18,342 nucleotides of DNA from DATLBA01 sp035527275 (GTDB lineage: Bacteria > Planctomycetota > Phycisphaerae > FEN-1346). This document shows positions 7,705-13,562 of this stretch, one piece after another; the first letter of the stretch is position 1; every line of letters starts with the position of its first letter. Under the pieces are notes generated by a model, which was not told the origin of the DNA, did not search any database, and saw only the letters and a list, made by a program, of their open reading frames with translations. Both the position numbers and the translations under genes were made by a program. Where the stretch lies: assembly GCA_035527275.1 (NCBI GenBank), contig DATLBA010000046.1, forward strand, positions 1-18,342, read 5' to 3'.

Positions 7705-8390
7705 GCCTTGACCTCCCCGGCCGATACCAACTGGGTGGTGCCGAAAACAACCTCACGGCGGGCCCCAAGCACAAATCGCACCACCGCCACCGTAATAGCA
7801 CCCTCCACCAACCCGATGAAAAGATGAACGGAATCCATCACTCCAAGCGCTTGGAGCAGGCTGACGCTTTGGGGCAACATGACCGACCAGTCAAGAAGCA
7901 AAATCACGAGTGTCGCGCCGGCAAGAACTCCGATGGCGGCGCCCGCGAACGTGACGGTGTACGACAGCCATGAGGGTTTCCGCCACAGCCCCCGCACCAC
8001 GCCACCCAAGATGCACGGGAAAACCCCCATGGTAAAAATGTTCGCGCCAAGGGCTTCGACGCCGCCGTCCTGAAACACCAGCGCCTGGATGACGAGAACC
8101 GACGCCATTGCGACAATCCCAAGGGCGGGACCCAGGAGGACACCGAGCAGGAACCCTCCCCCCAGGTGGCCACTGGTCCCGATAGGGAGCCCCGCAAGAA
8201 AGCCGCTGAGGATCGGAAAGTTCACCATCTGGGCCGCGAAAACGAACGCACCCATGACGCCCATCAGGGGGACCTTGCGATCGTCCAGTTGGCGCCGGGC
8301 CGCGGCCAGCGACCCCGCCAGCGCCGCGCCGCTCACCGCCGCCATCGTCCCCCAGACGGGCGGTGAGAGAAAACCTGAAGCAATGTGCAT
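7701..8390 (-). CDS. cbiM: Ni/Co ECF transporter substrate-binding membrane protein (CbiM/NikM)
   Basis: The S component that binds the metal, 229 aa with about seven hydrophobic segments. The N-terminus MHIASGFLSP gives the Met1-His2 metal site that must be at the protein end, so this start is fixed. The second ligand region is GTSGHLGGG with His75; homologues use an equivalent His. MVNFPI (about 55-60) is another family mark. The residues after MHI (ASG) differ from the more usual PDG or MEG. AAAGGAGT lies just before the ATG. Next to nikR, so Ni2+ is the likely substrate, but CbiM and NikM cannot be separated safely by eye. Confidence 0.93.
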   Translation of the reverse strand: MHIASGFLSPPVWGTMAAVSGAALAGSLAAARRQLDDRKVPLMGVMGAFVFAAQMVNFPILSGFLAGLPIGTSGHLGGGFLLGVLLGPALGIVAMASVLVIQALVFQDGGVEALGANIFTMGVFPCILGGVVRGLWRKPSWLSYTVTFAGAAIGVLAGATLVILLLDWSVMLPQSVSLLQALGVMDSVHLFIGLVEGAITVAVVRFVLGARREVVFGTTQLVSAGEVKA

Positions 8391-8422
8391 GACATTACTC
8401 CTTTAAGTGGTTGTTTCATCAC

Positions 8423-8475
8423 CCCCTCTCCCTCGATGGCCCGTCGAGTCGCCTGTGGCGACCAGGGGAGAGGGG
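8423..8475 (-). promoter_or_regulatory. structured leader or repeat between nikR and cbiM
   Basis: The 98-bp gap before cbiM can fold as a three-way junction: an outer stem CCCCTCTCCC (8423-8432) with GGGAGAGGGG (8466-8475), an inner hairpin TCGA/TCGA (8433-8436 with 8444-8447) and a second GTCGCC-TGT-GGCGAC (8448-8462). It is either a cis-regulatory leader of the transport operon or a dispersed REP-like hairpin, since CCCTCTCCC-type repeats are common in bacteria. It does not match a riboswitch I can name. Confidence 0.45.
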
Positions 8476-8488
8476 ATATAAGCGAACC

Positions 8489-8908
8489 CTACACCAAATC
8501 CTCGCCCGTCGTCGCCACGAGGCGCCCGTGCTTCACACCCTTCGCCGCAATCAGGCGGTCCGCCAGCCGCTGAACCTCCTGAGGCTTGCCGTTCAACACG
8601 ATCACCTCCAGGCACATCCGGTGCGAAAGGTGGATGTGCATCGTCGAGTGGACCAGGCCGTGGTGGTCGTGCTGGAGGTCCACGAGACGCTCCGCAAGTT
8701 CCCGGACGTGATGGTCGTAGATGAGCGTGAGCGTCCCGACGACGGGCCCGCTTTCCTTCCCCCACGCCTCGCGGACCTGCTCGCCGCGCACGAGGTCCCG
8801 AAGGGCCTCGCTTCGGCTCGTGTAGCCGCGCCGGGCCACGATGCCGTCGAGCACCTTCAGGAGCCGCTCGTCCATCGAAACGCCGAAACGAACCAACGTG
8901 CCGCTCAT
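8489..8908 (-). CDS. nikR: nickel-responsive transcriptional regulator NikR
   Basis: A 139-aa ribbon-helix-helix repressor that binds Ni2+ and then shuts off nickel uptake genes. The N-terminal strand-helix-helix runs over residues 3-45 (VRFGVSMDERLLKVLDG then GYTSRSEALRDLVR). The C-terminal ACT-like domain has the square-planar nickel ligands at H80, H91, H93 and C99 (QHDHH and MHIHLSHRMC), a constant +4 offset from E. coli NikR H76, H87, H89 and C95. All four ligands are intact. AGGAGG precedes the ATG and a good promoter lies upstream. The transporter operon begins 98 bp downstream on the same strand, so NikR most likely regulates itself and the cbiMNQO-like genes. Confidence 0.95.
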   Translation of the reverse strand: MSGTLVRFGVSMDERLLKVLDGIVARRGYTSRSEALRDLVRGEQVREAWGKESGPVVGTLTLIYDHHVRELAERLVDLQHDHHGLVHSTMHIHLSHRMCLEVIVLNGKPQEVQRLADRLIAAKGVKHGRLVATTGEDLV

Positions 8909-8928
8909 GACCCGCCCTCCTTTGTCGA

Positions 8929-8953
8929 TAGCACATCCTATAAAAGAGTGCCA
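8929..8953. promoter_or_regulatory. possible NikR operator over the nikR -10
   Basis: TAGCAC (8929-8934) and GTGCCA (8948-8953) form an imperfect inverted repeat (one mismatch) separated by 13 bp, lying across the -10 box of nikR. Its position suits autorepression. It does not match the E. coli NikR consensus, and no second copy is seen before cbiM. Confidence 0.25.
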
Positions 8954-8963
8954 CCCCTGTCAA
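8935..8963 (-). promoter_or_regulatory. promoter of nikR
   Basis: On the minus strand TTGACA (8963-8958) is followed, after 17 bp, by TAGGAT (8940-8935). The leader to the nikR ATG would be about 20 nt and contains AAGGAGG. A perfect -35 with correct spacing stands out in this GC-rich sequence. Confidence 0.7.
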
Positions 8964-9034
8964 TCAGCATCTCCCGCCGGAGTGTGCCAGGATTTTCTTG
9001 CAGTTGCCGAGAACCGCGATACGTGCCTGGTGTG

Positions 9035-9060
9035 GCACGGCCGGTCTTGCCCGGCCGTGC
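9035..9060. repeat. GC-rich perfect hairpin between nikR and ispG
   Basis: GCACGGCCGG (9035-9044) and CCGGCCGTGC (9051-9060) form a perfect 10-bp stem with a 6-nt loop. It lies in the divergent nikR/ispG gap without a T-tract, so it resembles a dispersed palindromic repeat more than a terminator. Confidence 0.55.
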
Positions 9061-9084
9061 GCACGGGGCTCGAGCCGTGCGGCC

Positions 9085-9114
9085 TTGACAGGTCCGCCGT
9101 GCGCCCGAGATAAT
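9085..9114 (+). promoter_or_regulatory. promoter of ispG, leaderless architecture
   Basis: TTGACA (9085-9090), an 18-bp spacer and GATAAT (9109-9114). The predicted transcription start, about 7 nt after the -10, falls on or next to the ATG at 9122, so the ispG mRNA probably has no 5' leader. Confidence 0.7.
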
Positions 9115-9121
9115 GATGCCC

Positions 9122-10264
9122 ATGGCGGCCGACAAACGATTCGCGAGGCGTCCGAGCCGCGTGGTTCACGTCGGACCCGTGCCGATCGGCGGCGCCCACC
9201 CCGTCAGCATCCAGTCCATGACGACCACGCACACGCGCGACGCCGGGGAGACGCTGGCCCAGATTCGCCGCCTTGCCGCCGCGGGGTGCGACCTCGTGCG
9301 CGTCGCGGTCCCTTCGCTTCCCGACGCCGACGCCCTGCCGGAACTCGTCCGCTCTTCACCGGTCCCCCTGATTGCCGACATTCACTTCACCACCGCGCTC
9401 GCGCTCAAGGCCCTCGAGGCGGGCGTCGCCAAGGTCCGCCTCAATCCGGGCAACATGGACGATCCCGACGGCCTGCGCCGCGTGCTCGCGCGGGCGGTCG
9501 AACTTGGCCGGCCCATCCGCTTCGGCGTCAACTCCGGCAGCGTCCGCGGCGCACGCCGCTCAAAGCCCCACCTTGAGCGAAGCGAAAGGTGGGGACGCTG
9601 TTCGAGCCGCCCGCCTCGCGACCGCCCAGACCTCGCACCCCTCATGGTGGACGTCCTCATGGAATGGGTCCGCCAGGCCGAAACGGAAGGCTTTCGCGAC
9701 CTGGTGCTCTCGGCCAAGGCGTCCGACGTGCCGACCACGCTCCAGGCCTACCGCCTCTTGGCCGAGGCCTCGGACCTGCCGCTTCACCTGGGCATCACCG
9801 CCGCCGGGCCGATGGACGAGGCCCGCACCCGTTCGGCCATCGTCCTCGGGACGCTTTTGTCGGAAGGCATCGGCGACACCGTGCGCGTGAGCCTGACGGG
9901 CTCTCCCGTGAACGAAGTGCTCATGGCCCAGGATATCCTCGCCGAACTGGGGCTTCGCCCGCCGCAAGGCATCCGCATTCTTTCGTGCCCGACGTGCGGC
10001 CGGTGCGAGGTGGACCTCATCGGACTCGTCGAGGCGCTTAAGGCCCGCACCCGCGACGTCCGCGCGCCTCTCACCGTGGCCGTCATGGGCTGCGTCGTCA
10101 ACGGTCCGGGCGAAGCGGTCGAAGCCGACGTCGGCGTGGCCGCCGGAAAGGGTCACGGCCTGCTGTTCCGCGAGGGCAAAGCCCTCCGCAAGGTCCCCGA
10201 AAAAGACCTCCTCGACGCCCTGCTCGATGAGATCCGCACCCTGGCCGAAACGCGGTCCGATTGA
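9122..10264 (+). CDS. ispG: 4-hydroxy-3-methylbut-2-en-1-yl diphosphate synthase (IspG/GcpE)
   Basis: Fe-S enzyme of the MEP pathway that reduces MEcPP to HMBPP, a late step of isoprenoid synthesis. The N-terminal barrel shows VGPVPIGGAHPVSIQSM (about 17-33), ADIHF (85-89) and LNPGN (107-111). The C-terminal domain binds a 4Fe-4S cluster by C289, C292 and C324 (SCPTCGRCE and GCVVNGPGE), with E331 in NGPGE. ATG 9122 is chosen because the -10 box of the promoter covers the in-frame ATG at 9113, leaving 380 aa. Between GVNSGS (135-140) and SAKASDV (197-203) it is about 18 residues longer than E. coli IspG as I recall it, and this stretch (Arg- and Ser-rich) contains a DNA palindrome. Apart from that insert all key residues are intact, so the enzyme is probably functional. 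Confidence 0.93.
   Translation: MAADKRFARRPSRVVHVGPVPIGGAHPVSIQSMTTTHTRDAGETLAQIRRLAAAGCDLVRVAVPSLPDADALPELVRSSPVPLIADIHFTTALALKALEAGVAKVRLNPGNMDDPDGLRRVLARAVELGRPIRFGVNSGSVRGARRSKPHLERSERWGRCSSRPPRDRPDLAPLMVDVLMEWVRQAETEGFRDLVLSAKASDVPTTLQAYRLLAEASDLPLHLGITAAGPMDEARTRSAIVLGTLLSEGIGDTVRVSLTGSPVNEVLMAQDILAELGLRPPQGIRILSCPTCGRCEVDLIGLVEALKARTRDVRAPLTVAVMGCVVNGPGEAVEADVGVAAGKGHGLLFREGKALRKVPEKDLLDALLDEIRTLAETRSD
9566..9594 (+). repeat. palindromic element inside ispG, in frame
   Basis: CCCCACCTT (9566-9574) and AAGGTGGGG (9586-9594) form a perfect 9-bp stem around the 11-nt loop GAGCGAAGCGA. The same 11-mer is in the intergenic hairpin at 11739-11749. The element encodes about PHLERSERWG in a poorly conserved, extended part of IspG. 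Confidence 0.7.
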
Positions 10265-10297
10265 CCGCGCGCCGTTCATGTTTAGCCGCCCGCCTTG

Positions 10298-10326
10298 TCC
10301 CTGTCCATGTTGGACCCCTTTGGGGG
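10298..10326. repeat. intergenic repeat, copy 1 (TTGGACCCCTT type)
   Basis: TCCCTGT, a short variable part, then GTTGGACCCCTT and a G-run; a close relative lies at 15106-15133. It sits within a possible weak hairpin CGCCCGCC (10287-10294) with GGCGGGCG (10325-10332) downstream of ispG. A GTTTAGCCGC word starts at 10280 just before it. The meaning is unknown. Confidence 0.5.
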
Positions 10327-10370
10327 CGGGCGCGTATTGTGCCGTTCACCCCCCGCCCCCCCGCCCTCCC

Positions 10371-10407
10371 AAAAAAATAGCGCGGCGTCCCACTCGGGAC
10401 GCCGCGC
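10371..10407 (-). terminator. rho-independent terminator of the outer-membrane protein gene
   Basis: Perfect 12-bp stem (10380-10391 with 10396-10407, 4-nt loop), followed on the minus strand by a run of seven T (10377-10371). It starts 17 nt after the stop codon of the gene at 10425. The stem core GCGGCGTCCC recurs in the terminator at 16493. Confidence 0.9.
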
Positions 10408-10424
10408 AAAGTTGCGCTGTAGTT

Positions 10425-11483
10425 TTAAAACTCGTACTTGATCTGAACTCCCCAGACCGCATCCTGGTCGTCATCAATCAGATTGCCCAGATCGCCCCAC
10501 AGCCCGGCGACCGTGAGATGCTCGTCGGCGATCCACACCAGGCTGACGGCATGCCACCCTTCCTCTTTGCCCACCAGGTTGCCCAGGCGGCTATAGGGGT
10601 TCTTCTTCTGCCGGTATTCGTATGCGACAATAAGATTGTCCAGAACCGGACAGGCAAACCCGGTTTCCCAGGTCGCTCGATAGGTGTCCCCAAAGCCCAA
10701 CCAGCCAATCTGTGCCGCTTGGCTGAAGCGAAGGCCGGCGGTGGCAATGACAGGCCGACCGAATGCAATCTTCGGAATGGTCTTCGTGGCCGTCAGAGTG
10801 TAGTCCACCCCGCTCTCCCGCTCGAACCCCAGGCCGCTCACGGCCCCCCCAAGGCGGTGATCGATGGACCGCATGCCTTCGTTGATCTTGAAATGCACGC
10901 CGGCAGCCACCGCCGGAAGAGGAAGGTCGTGACTGTTCTCCTCCACCAGCAATCCCCGCAGATTGATGTGGTGCAACGCCACATGGTTGCGACCGATGTC
11001 GATTCCGGTGGCGTCCTGCACCTTCCCCGGAAAGTCGCCCAGCGAGACCCGGTTGAACGCATAACTCACTTCAATCCGCCGATAGATCGTTTCGGACACG
11101 GCAAACGCATGAACCATCTTGTCGTTAGCCAGGAGGTATGAATAGGAAGCGCTCGGCAGGCCGAATACCGTGCCTTCAGGACCCGCATTGACGAAGTACG
11201 CCATCGGCACAATCGGCGTCCCGCTGAGGCCCTCGATGCTGTGAATTGGGATCGGGGCCGCTTTGCCCGCGGGCGCTGCAGCCGATGCCTCCGACGCAGG
11301 CGCTGCCGCTTCGGGAGCGGCCGCGTACGGGCTTACGCCTTTCAGGCTCAGGGAAAGGTCTTCGGCCAGGACCGGCTCGAAAACCTCTGCCTTTTCCTGA
11401 GCCAGCACCGCAGGCGTCGTGCCTGCGCAGAAAACAGCCATCAGTGCCGACAAGAACAGGGTGCCGAGATTAAACTTGGTCAT
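10425..11483 (-). CDS. predicted outer-membrane beta-barrel protein
   Basis: A 352-aa exported protein that I cannot assign to a named family. Residues 1-28 are a signal peptide (MTKFNLGTLFLSALMAVFCA, then TTPAVLAQ, likely cleaved after AQ or A-Q). An Ala- and Glu-rich segment, about residues 55-80 (APEAAAPASEASAAAPAGKAA), looks like a flexible linker. The rest has repeated amphipathic strands such as RIEVSYAFNRVSLGDF, and the chain ends in IKYEF, the terminal Phe typical of outer-membrane barrels recognised by BamA. I used the ATG at 11483 because AAAGGGGA precedes it and it begins the signal peptide; an upstream in-frame ATG at 11522 lacks both. It has a promoter and terminator of its own. 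Role (porin-like or adhesion) is not visible. Confidence 0.7.
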   Translation of the reverse strand: MTKFNLGTLFLSALMAVFCAGTTPAVLAQEKAEVFEPVLAEDLSLSLKGVSPYAAAPEAAAPASEASAAAPAGKAAPIPIHSIEGLSGTPIVPMAYFVNAGPEGTVFGLPSASYSYLLANDKMVHAFAVSETIYRRIEVSYAFNRVSLGDFPGKVQDATGIDIGRNHVALHHINLRGLLVEENSHDLPLPAVAAGVHFKINEGMRSIDHRLGGAVSGLGFERESGVDYTLTATKTIPKIAFGRPVIATAGLRFSQAAQIGWLGFGDTYRATWETGFACPVLDNLIVAYEYRQKKNPYSRLGNLVGKEEGWHAVSLVWIADEHLTVAGLWGDLGNLIDDDQDAVWGVQIKYEF

Positions 11484-11533
11484 GTGTTCCCCTTTGGCAG
11501 CGTACTTGTCCCCAGGAGCCAAGATTGCGGAGT

Positions 11534-11563
11534 AGTATCCCTACAACCCCAGGATGTTGGCAA
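11534..11563 (-). promoter_or_regulatory. promoter of the outer-membrane protein gene
   Basis: On the minus strand TTGCCA (11563-11558), an 18-bp spacer and GATACT (11539-11534), giving a leader of about 45 nt to the ATG at 11483. Upstream lies an AT-rich patch with the palindrome GAAAATTTTC (11576-11585). Confidence 0.6.
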
Positions 11564-11645
11564 GAGTTTTCTTGGGAAAATTTTCACAATATTCGGTCGG
11601 CATGACGTTCGGACGGGCGCGGTTTGAACCAAACCTGGTTTAAAG

Positions 11646-11688
11646 GCCTCTAGGGGTATCTCCAGTGGGGTTCTGAGCCTCTTAGGGG
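11646..11688. repeat. paired GCCTCT(T)AGGGG words
   Basis: GCCTCTAGGGG (11646-11656) and GCCTCTTAGGGG (11677-11688) are near-identical direct copies about 30 bp apart, in the otherwise gene-free 11.5-12.0 kb gap. No function can be read from them. Confidence 0.45.
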
Positions 11689-11730
11689 CCTCAAACGGCT
11701 GCCCACAGCACTATTGAGCCGCGCGCTGTC

Positions 11731-11757
11731 ATCCTGAGGAGCGAAGCGACGAAGGAT
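11731..11757. repeat. intergenic hairpin repeat with GAGCGAAGCGA core
   Basis: ATCCT (11731-11735) and AGGAT (11753-11757) enclose GAGCGAAGCGA (11739-11749), the same 11-mer that forms the loop of the palindrome in ispG (9575-9585). It opens the repeat cluster in the gap before the Argonaute operon. Confidence 0.65.
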
Positions 11758-11773
11758 CTCGCCGTGGGCCGCG

Positions 11774-11906
11774 CCTGCCCGCCGTAGCCCCGGCGCGCCG
11801 GGGTTGTAGGCTGTGCCGTTTCGCCGCCTGCCACGGCGAAGTCCCACCGGGACGAAGACGGGTTCATTCCGTAACCTGCCCGCCATAGCCTCGGCGACGG
11901 CGGGTC
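11774..11906. repeat. composite repeat cluster, upstream copy
   Basis: It holds a 22-bp module starting CCTGCCCGCC and ending CGGCG twice (11774-11795 and 11875-11896) and, between them, a second module (11828-11865) of the form CACGGCGAAGT, palindrome, ACGAAGACGGGTT. The 16-bp palindrome CCCCGGCGCGCCGGGG is at 11788-11803. The same two module types recur in the same order at 16628-16708. No gene is seen in 11523-11970. Confidence 0.7.
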
Positions 11907-11970
11907 CGCCGTTCCTTTGGTCATTGTCTTTTGTCGTTTGCGGTTTGTCGTCCCCTTCCTTCCCGTTCCT

Positions 11971-11979
11971 TGGTATAAT
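11971..11979 (+). promoter_or_regulatory. candidate extended -10 promoter of the Argonaute operon
   Basis: TGGTATAAT is a perfect extended -10 (TGn plus TATAAT). No matching -35 is evident 17 bp upstream. It lies 210 bp before the nuclease gene and, if used, its transcript would start about 11986, inside the short frame at 11978, but upstream of the one at 12037. Confidence 0.45.
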
Positions 11980-12036
11980 GATTCGTGCCTTGACCAGGGA
12001 AGAAATCCTCGACGAACAAATCGCCAAAAAACTGGT

Positions 12037-12192
12037 GTGAATCAAAATCATGGTTTCGCGCTCGAGAAAGAATTATCCGCTCTTGCGGTTGGGCCGAATC
12101 TTATTGAAATGTCCGCCCCAGAAAGTGATAATGAGGTGAACCGCGGACTTCTAGAGAACCAATATCAGCCACCTCTGGACGCAACCGCATGA
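12037..12192 (+). CDS. small unrecognised ORF overlapping the nuclease-APAZ gene
   Basis: A possible 51-aa product (GTG start, VNQNHGFALEKELSALAVG... ending PPLDATA) with mixed, non-repetitive, fairly acidic composition. I do not recognise it. Its TGA overlaps the ATG at 12189 in an ATGA arrangement, the same tight packing as the next junction, which is the best argument that it is translated. No good ribosome binding site is seen at the GTG; an ATG further in (at about 12110) could also serve. A 20-codon frame (11978-12040, MIRALTREEILDEQIAKKLV) ends over its start, and a -1 slip at the A-run near 12026-12031 would join the two into one protein of about 70 aa. It may equally be a gene remnant or leader. 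Confidence 0.35.
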   Translation: MNQNHGFALEKELSALAVGPNLIEMSAPESDNEVNRGLLENQYQPPLDATA

Positions 12193-13562
12193 AACATCGT
12201 CCCCCAAAGCGAATCACGCAACAGCAGATCACCGGCCAACAAGGTGTTGCTTTTGTGGAACGGGTTGTGCTGGAGATGGGCTTCACCTGGCATCCGACCA
12301 ATGCCGGTCTTGAGGGGGGTATCGATGGGTTCATTGAGATCCGCGATCCTGAAACTGGAGACCTAACAAACAACATCATTCAGGTTCAGGTCAAGGCAAC
12401 CGAACGTCTGTGGATCAGCGAGACTCGTGACGAGTTCACGTACCTTTGCAACGATCGCGACATTGACTACTGGATGCGAGCTAACACGCCTGTGGCTCTG
12501 GTCGCCGTACGACCAAAGGGAGATGAAGCATACTGGGTTAACGTGAGACAGCTTTTCTCCGACCCGAAACGAAGACTGGATCGGCACATCCGTTTCGACA
12601 AGAAGACTCAGCGGTTCGAAGCCTCCGCAGCGTCGGCCTTGATGCGGCTGGCAGTGCCGAAGGATGTTGGCCCTTATCTGCCTGCAACCTACCACAGTGA
12701 GAAGCTCATCTCAAACCTGCTTGAGGTGACAAGTTTTCCGGCCTCAATCTACGTCGCATGTACGGAATACCGCAGGCCGGAAGAAGTGTTTTCATGGGCC
12801 AAGGAGCGAGGAGTTCGCCTGCCATCCGGCTGGGTGTTGACGGACAAGACGATTCACAGCGTCCATGATCTCTGGGAGGAACCTTGGGTGGAGTTGGTTG
12901 ATAAAGGCACCGTTGACCGCTTTGAGGTCGAGGAGTGGGTGCAGACTGATGATCCTGACCGGCAGCGGGAGTTCGTGCGACTGATGAACCAGGTGCTGCG
13001 AGAAGACATGCGCGTCCACCGCCTGTGGCATTCGAAGGACGAGAAATGCTTCTTCTTTCCGACCAGGCGCGGCGAGGATGGACGGCCTGCGAGCCGCACC
13101 TATCGGTATCGATCTCTGCAGCACCAGGCCTCCAGCGAAGTCGTCAAGATCGAAGTCCATAGGAAGACCGGGGAGATTTACTACTGTCGGCACGATGCGT
13201 TCAAGCACCTTTTCCTTCGGGTCGGCGGCAACTGGCACCTGGCAATCACGCCCCACTACGTGTTCACGACAGATGGGCGAATGCCACACCCATCCGGCGA
13301 GGATCTTCTGTCTGGCCTGAAGCGGCAGGAACATCAGCAGGCACTGCTTGGCCAAGTTGTAATGTGGCAATACAAGTTGACCCATATTCGGCCCAAGGAA
13401 CTGTTCGACACTGACGATGAACAGCAACCGCTTCTTGCGTTTGGCGACTTGCTTAGGGCTGAGTGCGACCGTGGTGTGGATGACCAAGACTGGCTTGGCA
13501 CCGAGACAGCCCAGGCGGACACCGACGATGATGACGATTGGGATGCGGGGGGGCTGTTCTGA
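12189..13562 (+). CDS. DUF4365 nuclease-APAZ protein of a short-Argonaute (SPARDA-type) system
   Basis: A 457-aa effector partner of the Argonaute downstream. The N-terminal part (about 10-160) is a DUF4365/PD-(D/E)XK-type nuclease domain: E24 in the first helix (GVAFVERVVLEMG), GGIDGFIEI with D46, and QVQVKAT with Q67 and K69, a QXK form of the catalytic motif. The C-terminal part (about 165-400) looks like an APAZ domain, the region that binds short Argonautes: FFFPTRRG, YYCRHDAFKHLFLR and the hallmark GNWHLAITPHYVFTTDG (347-363). It ends in an acidic tail (444-452). In SPARDA systems this protein is held inactive by the Argonaute and, after guide-directed target recognition, degrades DNA and RNA indiscriminately, killing or stalling the infected cell. 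ATG 12189 starts inside ATGA of the preceding small frame; its stop shares one base with the Argonaute ATG (TGATG). Substrate range here is inferred. Confidence 0.88.
   Translation: MKHRPPKRITQQQITGQQGVAFVERVVLEMGFTWHPTNAGLEGGIDGFIEIRDPETGDLTNNIIQVQVKATERLWISETRDEFTYLCNDRDIDYWMRANTPVALVAVRPKGDEAYWVNVRQLFSDPKRRLDRHIRFDKKTQRFEASAASALMRLAVPKDVGPYLPATYHSEKLISNLLEVTSFPASIYVACTEYRRPEEVFSWAKERGVRLPSGWVLTDKTIHSVHDLWEEPWVELVDKGTVDRFEVEEWVQTDDPDRQREFVRLMNQVLREDMRVHRLWHSKDEKCFFFPTRRGEDGRPASRTYRYRSLQHQASSEVVKIEVHRKTGEIYYCRHDAFKHLFLRVGGNWHLAITPHYVFTTDGRMPHPSGEDLLSGLKRQEHQQALLGQVVMWQYKLTHIRPKELFDTDDEQQPLLAFGDLLRAECDRGVDDQDWLGTETAQADTDDDDDWDAGGLF

Noticed and set aside
8423..8475. Cobalamin or NiCo riboswitch upstream of cbiM
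   Set aside because: The fold is a simple three-way junction without recognisable conserved riboswitch boxes; kept only as an unnamed leader.
10227..11141. A 304-codon plus-strand frame opposite the outer-membrane gene
   Set aside because: Antisense to a gene with a signal peptide, promoter and terminator; includes the terminator itself.
11774..11906. A CRISPR-like array because of recurring modules
   Set aside because: Repeats are irregularly spaced, differ in type and number only two or three; no cas genes are present.
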